Numbered from the stretch's first letter, positions 8,963-17,508 are shown. The stretch is DNA of 64,000 nucleotides from Phycisphaerales bacterium (GCA_009691915.1 SIAD01000002.1:182562-246561); one strand, 5' to 3'. Made by a program: numbers and translations. The notes: generated by a model not told the origin, from the sequence alone.

Positions 8963-10402
8963 CTAGAGCAGCACGCTCGAGGCAGCCTCGACCACACACG
9001 GGAGCCCCGGGCAGTGCGACAGCGCCTCGGCATCGAGCGCCGTCAGCGGCGAGAGTTCAATGGTCGCTTCAAGGGTGCCGTCCTCCTTCGACCGCGGGAT
9101 CCGAACACCACAGCGCTCGAGCCATCGACCGGCCCGCTCGGATTGGGCGCGGCGGCTGGTCTCTGGAGAGTCCTCGCCGGTTGCGTTCTTGATCGGGGCG
9201 AACTCCTCGTCGCGCCGCGTCTCATAGACCAGCGGGCTTTCGGCCAAGGGGATGGCATCGAAGATGAACGCTTCGAGCTTGACCGCATTTGCGTGTGTCG
9301 GTTCGACCAGCACTCCGCTGGCGGGGTCGATGTGCGCAACCCTCTTTAGCGCACGGTGCAACGGAAGGCGCTCTCCCTCTCCCGCGAGCCGCTCGAGGAA
9401 GGTGCGCGAGAAGACATGAATCGCAATCGAGCCCGCCCAGTGAACCAGTCCTCCGTCGCCGCGTGTGGCTTCGGCGAGATCGCGTGGAAGGTCGGTGTAC
9501 TCGAGCACTACCGTGCGCTTCCCCCGGCGGCAGAAAACTCCGACCTTTTCACTGGCATCGCGTTTGGCGACAACCTTGCTCGAAACCTCTGCCGAACTCT
9601 GCGGGTGGAATTCGTGCAGCCCAAGAAAGAGGGGATCGACCGCATCAACGAGCGGGTTGTCGACTTGGAAGTACGACAGTGTGTCGATCCCCAGCGTGTG
9701 CATCTCGGCGAGTGCGCCGCTGGCCGCCAGCGCGCGCACGGCGCCGCCATGACCATCGGGATTGAGCGCGATTGTCCCGGGACCAGAGAGCAGAATCTTT
9801 CCATCGCGCGAGAGTGACGGCAACGTCCCCTGCATGAACACGCGCACGGTGTCCGATCCGAGACCGAACCACGAGTGTGCCTCAAAGAACCGCACGGTGT
9901 CGAGGTGATTGAGCGGACTCGTCATGATGTACCAGCGGACCATTCCGTGATAGCGCCGCCGTGAGGCGAGAATCGACTCGGCAAACACCTGAAAGAGCGA
10001 CTTGCCCTCGATCGGCGTCGCGGGGAAGGTTCCCTTGGGTGCGTCCCACCCAAGCCGCGTCCCTTGACCTCCCGCGACGGTGAAGCAGGCGACCCGGCCC
10101 GTCGCGATCATCAACTCGCCCTTGGCGCGGTAGGCGGCGCCATCGGGGGGAGTGTGAGCGACGACAACTGCGGGTTCGATCGTTCCGAGATCCGCGGCGC
10201 GAGGTGACAGTGTGTCGGGATCGGCCATCGCGGAGGCGAGTGATTGAAGCGGGAGCTCGTCACACTGCTTCAAGAGTGCCGCGCGCTCTACATCGTTGAG
10301 CTTCGCCCAGAGTGCCAGCAGATGACCTTGCCCAAACGCCTCGAGGTGGTCTCGGATGCGGCGCTTTGTCGCCTCCAGGACAGAGTCCGTCGTCGGGCTC
10401 AT
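8963..10402 (-). CDS. UDP-sugar pyrophosphorylase, eukaryotic UAP1/UGP2-like
   Basis: Nucleotidyltransferase that makes a UDP-sugar, probably UDP-GlcNAc or UDP-GalNAc, from UTP and a sugar 1-phosphate. The signature FTVAGGQGTRLGWDAPKG appears near residue 107, followed by the NPDGHGG and YFQVDNPL motifs and the late SPLVYETRRDEEFAPIKN segment typical of UAP1 rather than bacterial GlmU. Length is 479. It overlaps phoU by 4 bp (ATGA), so it is probably translated with it. The sugar specificity cannot be read from sequence; the nearby phosphohexomutase could supply the sugar 1-phosphate. Confidence 0.88.
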   Translation of the reverse strand: MSPTTDSVLEATKRRIRDHLEAFGQGHLLALWAKLNDVERAALLKQCDELPLQSLASAMADPDTLSPRAADLGTIEPAVVVAHTPPDGAAYRAKGELMIATGRVACFTVAGGQGTRLGWDAPKGTFPATPIEGKSLFQVFAESILASRRRYHGMVRWYIMTSPLNHLDTVRFFEAHSWFGLGSDTVRVFMQGTLPSLSRDGKILLSGPGTIALNPDGHGGAVRALAASGALAEMHTLGIDTLSYFQVDNPLVDAVDPLFLGLHEFHPQSSAEVSSKVVAKRDASEKVGVFCRRGKRTVVLEYTDLPRDLAEATRGDGGLVHWAGSIAIHVFSRTFLERLAGEGERLPLHRALKRVAHIDPASGVLVEPTHANAVKLEAFIFDAIPLAESPLVYETRRDEEFAPIKNATGEDSPETSRRAQSERAGRWLERCGVRIPRSKEDGTLEATIELSPLTALDAEALSHCPGLPCVVEAASSVLL

Positions 10403-11082
10403 CGGGCGTCTGGAGGAGCCGGGTCGGACCAGCCTTCGGGCCTGTGGCGGACGATCTTTCCCGTGAACAGGTAGATCGCCTGCTCACAGATGTTCGTCGA
10501 GTGGTCGGCGATTCGCTCCATGCTGCGCGTGGCTCCGGTGATTCGGAATGCGAACCTCACGCTAATGGCCCCCAGGGCCACTTGTTCCTGAGCTTGCATT
10601 GTGAGTTCGTTGCGAAAGCGGTCGACCGTGTCGTCGAAGAGGAGGACCTGCCGTGCGAGATCGGGATTCGCGGTGGCGAGGGCGCGATTCGAGTCGCGGA
10701 GCATGCCGAGCACGCTGTTGGCCATCACCCGAAATGTTGTGGGCATCTCTTCGGGGAGACGCTGGTGGCCGATGACCTGCTCAGCAATGGTGACGCCGCA
10801 GTCCGCGATTCGCTCCAACTCGTTGTTGACTTTCACAATCGTGAGGACTTTGCGGATCGCCGTCTCATCGGTCTGCCCCATGGTCAGGAGTGGGATCGAC
10901 GCGCGCTCGATCGCCACATCAACGGCGTCGATCGAGTCATCGAGTGTGACCACCTCGCGCGCCTTGGCCTCGTCGTGATCGAAGTACGCCTCGACTGCCT
11001 TCGACACCATGGAGAGAACACGGTCACCCTGCGTGTGGAGATCCGATTGGAGTTGGAGCAGGCTCGCGGCGAAGTTCTGCAC
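10399..11082 (-). CDS. phoU: Phosphate-signalling regulator PhoU
   Basis: Two-repeat helical protein that links the Pst transporter and the PhoR/PhoB system and restrains phosphate uptake. Each half carries the metal-binding signature: NNELERIADCGV in the first and RSMERIADHSTNICE in the second. Length 227 is normal. It starts with GTG, 17 bp from the oppositely oriented pdxJ GTG. No pst or pho genes are adjacent, so it is separated from its usual operon; ppk1 lies a few genes away. Confidence 0.95.
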   Translation of the reverse strand: MQNFAASLLQLQSDLHTQGDRVLSMVSKAVEAYFDHDEAKAREVVTLDDSIDAVDVAIERASIPLLTMGQTDETAIRKVLTIVKVNNELERIADCGVTIAEQVIGHQRLPEEMPTTFRVMANSVLGMLRDSNRALATANPDLARQVLLFDDTVDRFRNELTMQAQEQVALGAISVRFAFRITGATRSMERIADHSTNICEQAIYLFTGKIVRHRPEGWSDPAPPDAR

Positions 11083-11087
11083 GCGCC

Positions 11088-11094
11088 TAGCATA
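11088..11094. promoter_or_regulatory. Overlapping divergent -10 elements of phoU and pdxJ
   Basis: Plus strand: TAGCAT (11088-11093), six bases, then the pdxJ GTG. Minus strand: TATGCT (complement of 11089-11094), six bases, then the phoU GTG. The two hexamers overlap by five bases. With only 17 bp between the start codons, both transcripts would have to be leaderless. Inferred from spacing only. Confidence 0.5.
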
Positions 11095-11099
11095 GCCCC

Positions 11100-11837
11100 G
11101 TGCCGAGACTCAGCGTGAATATCGACCATGTCGCTTCGGTGCGGCAGGTGCGCCGAGGGACGCATCCCGACCCGATTGCCGCCGCACGGGAGGTCGAACT
11201 CGGCGGCGCGGATGGCGTGACCGTCCATCTACGCGAGGATCGAAGGCACATTCAGGATGCCGATGTCCGGCGGCTGCGGGAGGCATTGAGGGTGCCGCTC
11301 AACTTCGAGATCGCTCCCACCAACGAGATGGTGGAGTTAGCCATGGCCTTGAAGCCCGCGACGGCCATGCTTGTCCCCGAAGGGCGCAACGAAATTACGA
11401 CCGAGGGAGGGCTCGACATCGTGGCGGATCCCGAGCGGATCGCCTCGGTCATCGCCAGGCTGGCGAGTGCGGGGATTGTCACGAGTGTCTTCGTCGACGC
11501 CGAGGAGGCGCAGATTCGTGCGGCCCTCGTGGCGGGGGCGGCGATCTGTGAAGTCCATACAGGACCGTGGGCACATGCCTTCGCCCAAGACGGCGGGATC
11601 GGCCCTGGGGCCGTGGCGGAACTCGCGCAGATTGAGCGCGCCGGAGCGTTGGTGGAATCACTCGGCATGCGATTCAACGCTGGGCACGGGCTCAATGAGG
11701 CGAATGTCTCCCCGATTGCCAGGCTCCGCGGCTTGCACGAACTCCACATTGGTCACGCCATCGTCAGTCAGGCGATCTTCCACGGACTCCGTGAGGCGGT
11801 GGCGCGGATGGTGCGGCTCGTACACATCGAGCGCTGA
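11100..11837 (+). CDS. pdxJ: Pyridoxine 5'-phosphate synthase
   Basis: Condenses 3-amino-2-oxopropyl phosphate with 1-deoxyxylulose 5-phosphate in the DXP-dependent vitamin B6 pathway. The N-terminal LSVNIDHVASVRQVRRG, HLREDRRHIQD, NFEIAPTNEM and C-terminal GHGLNEANV and HELHIGHAIV motifs are diagnostic, and 245 residues is the family length. The start is GTG. It is monocistronic here: the next gene is convergent and separated by a tandem repeat. Confidence 0.97.
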   Translation: MPRLSVNIDHVASVRQVRRGTHPDPIAAAREVELGGADGVTVHLREDRRHIQDADVRRLREALRVPLNFEIAPTNEMVELAMALKPATAMLVPEGRNEITTEGGLDIVADPERIASVIARLASAGIVTSVFVDAEEAQIRAALVAGAAICEVHTGPWAHAFAQDGGIGPGAVAELAQIERAGALVESLGMRFNAGHGLNEANVSPIARLRGLHELHIGHAIVSQAIFHGLREAVARMVRLVHIER

Positions 11838-11853
11838 ACGAACGCGGTCGGCC

Positions 11854-11907
11854 GATCATGGAGCCCTGATCATGGAGCCCTGATCATGGAGCCCTGATCA
11901 TGGAGCC
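11854..11907. repeat. 14-bp tandem repeat, nearly four copies
   Basis: The unit GATCATGGAGCCCT occurs at 11854, 11868 and 11882 and, truncated to 12 bases, at 11896, with no mismatch. Each junction creates the palindrome TGATCA. It lies between the convergent stop codons of pdxJ and the Nudix gene. No long hairpin or T-run is formed, so it is not an obvious terminator. Confidence 0.95.
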
Positions 11908-11909
11908 AT

Positions 11910-12449
11910 CTACCGCAGCGGGCGCGGAGGCTCGCTCTCGACGACACGGAATTCGAATGGCTCCTTCGTGCAGTCGATCTGCACCATGAAGAACCCTCCG
12001 CGGTGCCTTCGGGCATTGGGCCACATCACTCGCCGGTCGGTCTCGGGGAGATGAAGATCCGCGACCGCGTCGGTCGGCACCCACTCCAGGCGTCCCTCGT
12101 CGAACTCCATGGGCCCGACGCCGGAGGGATCAATGGGACGCGTGGACTCGAAGAGAAAGATGAGCCAGTGGTTCTCGCCCTCGTACGCCCGTTCGGAGAC
12201 GACGCCGAGCAGCCGCAGGTCCTCGTAGGTGAGGTCGAGCCCGGCCTCTTCCTTCGTCTCGCGGATTGCACATTCGTGCGGTGATTCGCCGCGGTGCACT
12301 TCGACCTTGCCGCCAATCGGCGAGCAGCGCCCCGGGTTTGGCGACTTCACACGGTGCAGCATCAGCAGGCGGTCGCGCTCGTCGTAGAGGTACACGAGGA
12401 CCGCGATTCTCAGCGGGAGGGCCGCCGATGGAGCACTAGTACTCGCCAT
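11910..12449 (-). CDS. Nudix hydrolase
   Basis: Probable nucleoside diphosphate-linked pyrophosphatase. The Nudix box reads GGKVEVHRGESPHECAIRET followed by KEEAGL; it keeps the RExxEExGL metal core but has two extra residues between the first Gly and Glu compared with the canonical GX5E spacing. Start MASTSAPSAALPLRIAVLVY; 179 residues. It begins 5 bp after dapA, so it is probably the third gene of a glmM-like/dapA/nudix operon. The substrate is unknown. Confidence 0.87.
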   Translation of the reverse strand: MASTSAPSAALPLRIAVLVYLYDERDRLLMLHRVKSPNPGRCSPIGGKVEVHRGESPHECAIRETKEEAGLDLTYEDLRLLGVVSERAYEGENHWLIFLFESTRPIDPSGVGPMEFDEGRLEWVPTDAVADLHLPETDRRVMWPNARRHRGGFFMVQIDCTKEPFEFRVVESEPPRPLR

Positions 12450-12454
12450 GCTGG

Positions 12455-13396
12455 TCACCGTACGCGTCCGGTGGCGGATGCAGTCTCTGCGCTTTCGGGG
12501 ATCCCCGCCGTGCAGGACACCTTTGCCGTCTCGAGCAGCGCGGCGATCGTCCCACGCAGCGATGCTGCAATCGGACACAAGGGAAGCCGAAGCGCTCCCG
12601 AGTCCCGTCCCAGCAACTCCAGCGCGCACTTGAGCGGAACAGGATTGACATCGAGCGAAAGGAGTCCGCGCGAGAGCGGGAACAGTGCCTCATGTGAGCG
12701 CCGAAGAGCCGCAAGGTCTCCGGTGGCGATCTCCCGGCAGAGTTGTGCGACCCGGTCCGGGACGATGTTGGAGACGACACTCACGACGCCGACGGCCCCG
12801 ACCGCAGCGAAGCTCGCGGTCAGCGAGTCGTCACCGGAGAGGATGGTGATCCCGCAGCGCCGATGGATGTCGCTCGCCGAGTCCATCGATCCGGTCGCCT
12901 CCTTGATCGCCACGATGTTCGGATGACGCGAGAGTCGTTCGACCGTCTCGGGCGTGATGGCGACGCCTGAGCGCCCCGGGATGTTGTAGAGCATCACGGG
13001 GAGGTCGGAGCTGTCGGCGACCGCCATGAAGTGTCGGTAGATCCCCTCTGCCGACGGCTTGTTGTAGTAGGGGGTCACCTGCAGCGAAGCATCAGCGCCA
13101 AGGGTCGTTGCCAGCCGATGCAGATGGATCGCGTGCGCTGTCGAATTGCTTCCGGCCCCTGCGATCACCTGCAGCCCCAATCCCCGCGCCGCATCTACGG
13201 TTGTCTCGATGACTCGCGTGTGCTCGGACTCGGTCAGTGTCGGAGCTTCTCCGGTCGTTCCGCATGGGACTACGCCGCGGACTCCACCCTCGGCCTGAAT
13301 GCGGACATTGATTCGAAGTCTCTCATGATCGACCTCGACGCCGCCAGCGGAAAACGGAGTGACGAGGGCGGTGTATGCGCCCGAGAGGGAGATCAT
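12455..13396 (-). CDS. dapA: 4-Hydroxy-tetrahydrodipicolinate synthase
   Basis: Condenses pyruvate and aspartate semialdehyde in the lysine/diaminopimelate pathway. Schiff-base lysine motif VAIKEATGS, pyruvate-binding GTTGEAPTLTESEH, TPYYNKP with the catalytic Tyr, and NIPGRSGVAI are all present. 313 residues, slightly long at the C-terminus. It starts 9 bp after the phosphohexomutase gene. Other class I aldolases of the same family (N-acetylneuraminate lyase and relatives) are less likely given GTTGE and YYNKP. Confidence 0.94.
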   Translation of the reverse strand: MISLSGAYTALVTPFSAGGVEVDHERLRINVRIQAEGGVRGVVPCGTTGEAPTLTESEHTRVIETTVDAARGLGLQVIAGAGSNSTAHAIHLHRLATTLGADASLQVTPYYNKPSAEGIYRHFMAVADSSDLPVMLYNIPGRSGVAITPETVERLSRHPNIVAIKEATGSMDSASDIHRRCGITILSGDDSLTASFAAVGAVGVVSVVSNIVPDRVAQLCREIATGDLAALRRSHEALFPLSRGLLSLDVNPVPLKCALELLGRDSGALRLPLCPIAASLRGTIAALLETAKVSCTAGIPESAETASATGRVR

Positions 13397-13402
13397 CCAC
13401 GG

Positions 13403-13408
13403 AGTCTA
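13403..13408 (-). promoter_or_regulatory. Putative leaderless -10 element of dapA
   Basis: On the minus strand TAGACT, overlapping the TAG stop of the upstream gene, is followed by six bases (CCGTGG) and the dapA ATG. It could provide internal initiation within the operon. Weak by itself, since TAG is also the stop codon. Confidence 0.25.
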
Positions 13409-14803
13409 CGGGGCGAGTCCCGCGACGCGTGCGCACTCATCACAAAGCGACTCGGCCCCGTGGCGTGAATCAGACTCGGCGATTACGCGGATGATGGGTT
13501 CGGTGTTGGACGCACGCAGGTGCACCCATCCCTGACGGAAGTCGATGCGGATGCCGTCGGCCTCGTCGAGGCGCGCGCCTTCGATCAAGGAGAAGTGCGC
13601 GCGGACTCGTGCCAGAGCCGGTGCGACGGCTTCGTGGCCGCCGACGGATGCAAGTTCAAGCTTGCGCTTGACCATCGAAAACGAGGGGATCTCTGCGGCG
13701 ATGTCCGAGAGGGGGCGGCCCTCGGTGGCTAGGAGCTCCAACAGGAGGGCCATCGCCGAGAGGGAGTCGCGCACCCAGCACACCGTCGGCCAGATGAGTC
13801 CGCCATTGCCTTCGCCCCCCACAAATCCACCGGATGCGCGGATTCCGGCGACGACATTGGCCTCGCCGACGGCTGTGCGCACAACCCGCGTCCCCGGAAA
13901 CTTCGCGGCAACCGCGTCGATCATGCGCGAAGTCGACAGGTTGGTCGCGAGAATCCCACTGCCTTCGCGTTGGAGCAGTCTCAGCACCGAGAGGACCAGC
14001 GTGTACTCCTCGCCGAGGAATCGACCGCGTTCGTCCACGAGCGTGAGGCGATCCGCGTCCGGATCCTGGGCGAATCCGACGGCGACCATCCCGTCACGCG
14101 CGGTGACCTCCATCAGCTGCCCTAGGTTTGACTCGATCGGTTCGGGGGTGTGCGCGAAGGTCCCGGTGTGTTCGGCGTTGAGATGCACGACCTCGCACCC
14201 AAGCGCGTCGAGCAGCATTCGTCCGCTTCTCGCGCCACCGCCGTTCACGCTGTCGAGCGCGACTCGGAAGCCGCACGCGCGGATCGCGTTGCCGTCAATG
14301 TGGGCAAGGACGCGGGCAACATGGGTCTGATCGGCATCGGTGCGTTCGCTGCTCGCGCCCTGATTACCTTGAACACACTCACTCCCTGAACGAAATCGTG
14401 CGATCACCTCGTTCGCCTCGGCGGTGGGTAGCGCAAGCCCATCGGCATTGAGCGTCTTGAGCCCATTCCACTCGATGGGATTGTGACTGGCGGTGACCGA
14501 GATGCCGCCGATGGCCCCGAGCTCAGAGATCATCACACCGACGGTCGGTGTTGCCACGATGCCGATGTCGACGACATCGAACCCTGCGCTGCGCAACCCC
14601 TTCGCTGCCGCCGCAGCGAGCAGGGTCCCCGACCCCCGTCCATCGCGTCCGATGACCGCCAACCGTCGGGCGTCATCGGGGTTCGTGGTGCGAAGGTGGG
14701 AGCCAAACGCGTTGGCGAAACGCGTCGCGACGGCGTCGGTCATCGACCTGCCGACGAGTCCGCGCGCGCCGGACACGGAGAGCATGAGGGGGGCATCGGT
14801 CAC
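13406..14803 (-). CDS. glmM: Phosphohexomutase, phosphoglucosamine/phosphomannomutase type
   Basis: Alpha-D-phosphohexomutase, probably interconverting GlcN-6-P and GlcN-1-P. The N-terminal LSVSGARGLVG, phosphoserine loop VTASHNPIEWNGLK, metal loop AQDPDADR, sugar-specificity loop GGEGNGG and phosphate loop RASNTEPIIRV are all visible over 465 residues. The GEGNGG loop is nearer to archaeal-type GlmM/PMM enzymes than to GEQSGH of classical bacterial GlmM, so specificity and the symbol are tentative. The GTG at 14803 is preferred because TAGATT sits 7 nt before it; the open frame upstream is a shadow of the QueD-like gene. Confidence 0.88.
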   Translation of the reverse strand: MTDAPLMLSVSGARGLVGRSMTDAVATRFANAFGSHLRTTNPDDARRLAVIGRDGRGSGTLLAAAAAKGLRSAGFDVVDIGIVATPTVGVMISELGAIGGISVTASHNPIEWNGLKTLNADGLALPTAEANEVIARFRSGSECVQGNQGASSERTDADQTHVARVLAHIDGNAIRACGFRVALDSVNGGGARSGRMLLDALGCEVVHLNAEHTGTFAHTPEPIESNLGQLMEVTARDGMVAVGFAQDPDADRLTLVDERGRFLGEEYTLVLSVLRLLQREGSGILATNLSTSRMIDAVAAKFPGTRVVRTAVGEANVVAGIRASGGFVGGEGNGGLIWPTVCWVRDSLSAMALLLELLATEGRPLSDIAAEIPSFSMVKRKLELASVGGHEAVAPALARVRAHFSLIEGARLDEADGIRIDFRQGWVHLRASNTEPIIRVIAESDSRHGAESLCDECARVAGLAP

Positions 14804-14810
14804 GCCCACG

Positions 14811-14816
14811 AATCTA
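14811..14816 (-). promoter_or_regulatory. Putative leaderless -10 element of the phosphohexomutase gene
   Basis: TAGATT on the minus strand is followed by seven bases and the GTG at 14803. It lies in the 81-bp divergent gap shared with the QueD-like gene. Confidence 0.35.
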
Positions 14817-14872
14817 GCGCAGGACGCAGGTCGGTCGGGAGAGGGACCGGATGTAACGGGACCGGACAGGGC

Positions 14873-14878
14873 TATACT
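14873..14878 (+). promoter_or_regulatory. Putative leaderless -10 element of the QueD-like gene
   Basis: TATACT (5 of 6 to consensus) is followed by six bases (CAAAAT) and the GTG at 14885. Transcription starting 7 nt downstream would begin on the start codon. No clear -35 element is seen. Confidence 0.5.
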
Positions 14879-14884
14879 CAAAAT

Positions 14885-15268
14885 GTGTTTGAATTGGAGA
14901 TCCGAGCCTCGTTCTCCGCCGCCCACGCCATCGTGATGAGTGGCATCCGCGAACCGCTTCACGGCCATGACTGGCAGGTCGAAGTGATCGTCGAGGCCGT
15001 CGACCTTGATGGGGATGGTCTCGCCTGCGATTTCCATGCGCTCCAGCAGGGACTCAACGAGGTGCTCGCCCCATTCCAGTCGCGGACGCTCAACGAGACA
15101 GCCCCGTTCGACTTGGTCAATCCGACGGCCGAGGAGGTCGCCCGGCACATCGCGAACTCGATGGCCGCTCGCATTCCCGCGCGCGTGCGGGTGAAACGCG
15201 TTCGCGTCACGGAAGCGCCCGGGTGTGCCGCGCGCTTCCTACCAGCGCACTCGGAGGTCTTGTGTTGA
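14885..15268 (+). CDS. 6-pyruvoyl-tetrahydropterin synthase / QueD-like protein lacking the catalytic Cys
   Basis: T-fold enzyme of the PTPS/QueD family, 127 residues. The zinc ligands are intact: FSAAH (His14) and LHGH (His26, His28), with the conserved NPTAEEVA and VTEAPG segments. In QueD and PTPS-I the catalytic Cys sits four residues before the first His of HGH; here that position is Arg22, followed by Glu23. A queuosine role is therefore uncertain, and a PTPS-III-like or other pterin activity is possible. No queC, queE or queF is nearby. The GTG start is supported by TATACT six bases upstream. The 3' end overlaps ppk1. Confidence 0.85.
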   Translation: MFELEIRASFSAAHAIVMSGIREPLHGHDWQVEVIVEAVDLDGDGLACDFHALQQGLNEVLAPFQSRTLNETAPFDLVNPTAEEVARHIANSMAARIPARVRVKRVRVTEAPGCAARFLPAHSEVLC

Positions 15269-17508
15269 GCGACCTCGCCCCCAAACTTGACCCCTCGCCC
15301 GATGGCGCCGCGCAGGGAGCCGCGGAAGATCTCACACGGTTCCTCAACCGTGATCGCTCGTGGCTCGAGTTCAATGCGCGCGTGCAGGCGATGGCCTCGG
15401 ACCCGAGGACACCGCTTCTCGAACGGGTCAGATTTCTTTCGATCTACTCACGGAACCTAGATGAGTTCTATATGAAGCGAGTGGGGGGGCTTCGTCACTC
15501 GGTCGAGACCGGCCAGCGAACCGGACCTCCCGACACCCTCAACCCAGCGCAGGCACTTCACGCCGTAAGAAGACGGACGCTTGAGCTCGATGCTCAGCAG
15601 ACGCGACTCCTGCGAAGCGAAATCCTTCCGGAGTTGCGGCACGCAGGAATCTGCCTGCTGGCGTGGAGCGAACTCAGCGACAGCGAACGGTCGGAGGCCG
15701 GGGCATGGTTCCGCCGAAGCGTCTTCCCAATCCTCACTCCTCTGGCGGTCGATCCGGGTCACCGATTTCCGTTCATTTCCAATATGAGCGTCTCGCTCGG
15801 GCTCGTAGTGCGCCGCCCGGGCGAGCCGGACACGATGTTTGCGCGCGTCAAGGTCCCCGAGAGTCCGACCCGTCTCTACGAGTTCCGATGCGGTCAGAGG
15901 TTCATCTCGGTGCAGGAGATCATCGAACACAACCTCGATGACCTCTTTCCGGGGATGGAGATTCTTCAGGTTTTGCCCTTCCGCGTCACACGCGACGCGG
16001 AGATCGAGCCAGAGCGCGACGCCGCGGACGACCTCCTCGAGTCTGTGGAGCAGAAACTCAAGGAGCGCAAGTTCGCCCGCGTGGTGCGACTCGAAGTCGC
16101 GACCGGTGCGAGTCCACGGATCCTCCGATTCCTCATGGAGGAACTCGATGTCGGCGCGGAGGATGTCTACGAGACTGCGGGCCTCCTCGACTACGGAGTT
16201 CTCGACGGGATTGCGGACATCGATCTGCCCACGCTGAAGTACCCGCGGTGGCTTCCGCTCGCTCCCACGGAACTCGCTGATCAGGAAGTCCCCGACATCT
16301 TCGCGGCGATCCGCAAGGGAGACATCCTAGTCCATCATCCGTACCAGAGCTTCGAGCTCTCGGTCGAGCGGTTCATCAAGATGGCCGCCGAGGATCCCCG
16401 GGTTCTCTGCATCAAGCAGTCGCTCTACCGCACCAGCGGCGACAGTCCGTTTATCGCCAGCCTGATCCGCGCCGCTGAGAGCGGCAAGCAGGTAGCGGTG
16501 CTGGTCGAGCTTCGCGCCCGGTTCGACGAGGCACGCAATATCGAGTGGGCACGCAAGCTTGAGAATGCGGGAGTGCATGTCGCCTACGGAGTGGTCGGGC
16601 TCAAGACGCACACCAAGACGGCCCTAGTCGTCCGGCAGGAGATTGACGGGATCCGCTGCTACGGGCATGTCGGTACCGGGAACTACAACGCCAAGACAGC
16701 GCGTCTCTATGACGACATAGGACTGCTGACGACCGATCCACTGGTGACCGAAGACCTCGTTGATCTCTTCAACTACATGACGGGTCGGTCGCGCCAGACG
16801 CAGTTCAATAAGCTGCTCATCGCTCCGGTGACGATGAAGAACCGGTTCATCGAACTCATCGATCGCGAAGCGGAAATCCAGCGCACCCGCGGCTGCGGCC
16901 GGATCATTGCCAAGATGAATCAGATCGAAGACCGTGGGGTGATGGACGCGCTCTACCGCGCCAGCCAGGCTGGGGTCTCGATCGACCTCATCGTGCGCGG
17001 ATTCTGCTGCCTGCGCCCCGGTGTTCCCGGGCTGTCTGAGACAATCCGCGTGCGCTCGGTCATCGGCCGCTTCCTCGAGCACAGCCGGATCTTCTACTTC
17101 GGAGGAGGGCAGGAGGAGCCGACGGACGGAGACTTCTACATCGGAAGCGCGGATTGGATGTACCGGAATCTCCAGACGCGCGTCGAGGCGGCGACGCCAA
17201 TCGAGAACCGACAGCATCGTCGCACGCTCTTCACAATCCTCGACTACGCGCTGAGCGATGTCCGACAGTCATGGCAGATGTCGCCTGACGGCAACTACTC
17301 ACGCGTGAGCGACGCTGGGATCCCCGCCGAGGATCCTCGGTGTCTTGGGCTTCACCAGCGACTGATGAATGACGCTCTAGAGGCGCACGCACGCTCGACC
17401 GGGCTGCCGCGGGCGTCGGTCGCTGTCAGCTCCCATCAACAGCAGTCGCCTCCGGACCCGTTGGTGTCGAGAGGCCCGAAGCGGAAAAGTCGACGCTCGG
17501 TCGGCTGA
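15262..17508 (+). CDS. ppk: Polyphosphate kinase 1
   Basis: Makes long-chain polyphosphate from ATP through a phosphohistidine. PPK1 landmarks: FLNRDRSWLEFNARV at the N-terminus, SIYSRNLDEFYMKR, catalytic-His segment KTHTKTALVVR, YGHVGTGNYN, and FYIGSADWMYRNLQTRVE near the end. About 748 residues. GGAGG at 15253-15257 is 4 nt from GTG 15262 and 7 nt from TTG 15265, so either may be the true start; both overlap the previous gene. The C-terminal codons overlap an antisense lipoprotein gene by 83 bp. phoU nearby fits a phosphate theme. Confidence 0.95.
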   Translation: MLSDLAPKLDPSPDGAAQGAAEDLTRFLNRDRSWLEFNARVQAMASDPRTPLLERVRFLSIYSRNLDEFYMKRVGGLRHSVETGQRTGPPDTLNPAQALHAVRRRTLELDAQQTRLLRSEILPELRHAGICLLAWSELSDSERSEAGAWFRRSVFPILTPLAVDPGHRFPFISNMSVSLGLVVRRPGEPDTMFARVKVPESPTRLYEFRCGQRFISVQEIIEHNLDDLFPGMEILQVLPFRVTRDAEIEPERDAADDLLESVEQKLKERKFARVVRLEVATGASPRILRFLMEELDVGAEDVYETAGLLDYGVLDGIADIDLPTLKYPRWLPLAPTELADQEVPDIFAAIRKGDILVHHPYQSFELSVERFIKMAAEDPRVLCIKQSLYRTSGDSPFIASLIRAAESGKQVAVLVELRARFDEARNIEWARKLENAGVHVAYGVVGLKTHTKTALVVRQEIDGIRCYGHVGTGNYNAKTARLYDDIGLLTTDPLVTEDLVDLFNYMTGRSRQTQFNKLLIAPVTMKNRFIELIDREAEIQRTRGCGRIIAKMNQIEDRGVMDALYRASQAGVSIDLIVRGFCCLRPGVPGLSETIRVRSVIGRFLEHSRIFYFGGGQEEPTDGDFYIGSADWMYRNLQTRVEAATPIENRQHRRTLFTILDYALSDVRQSWQMSPDGNYSRVSDAGIPAEDPRCLGLHQRLMNDALEAHARSTGLPRASVAVSSHQQQSPPDPLVSRGPKRKSRRSVG

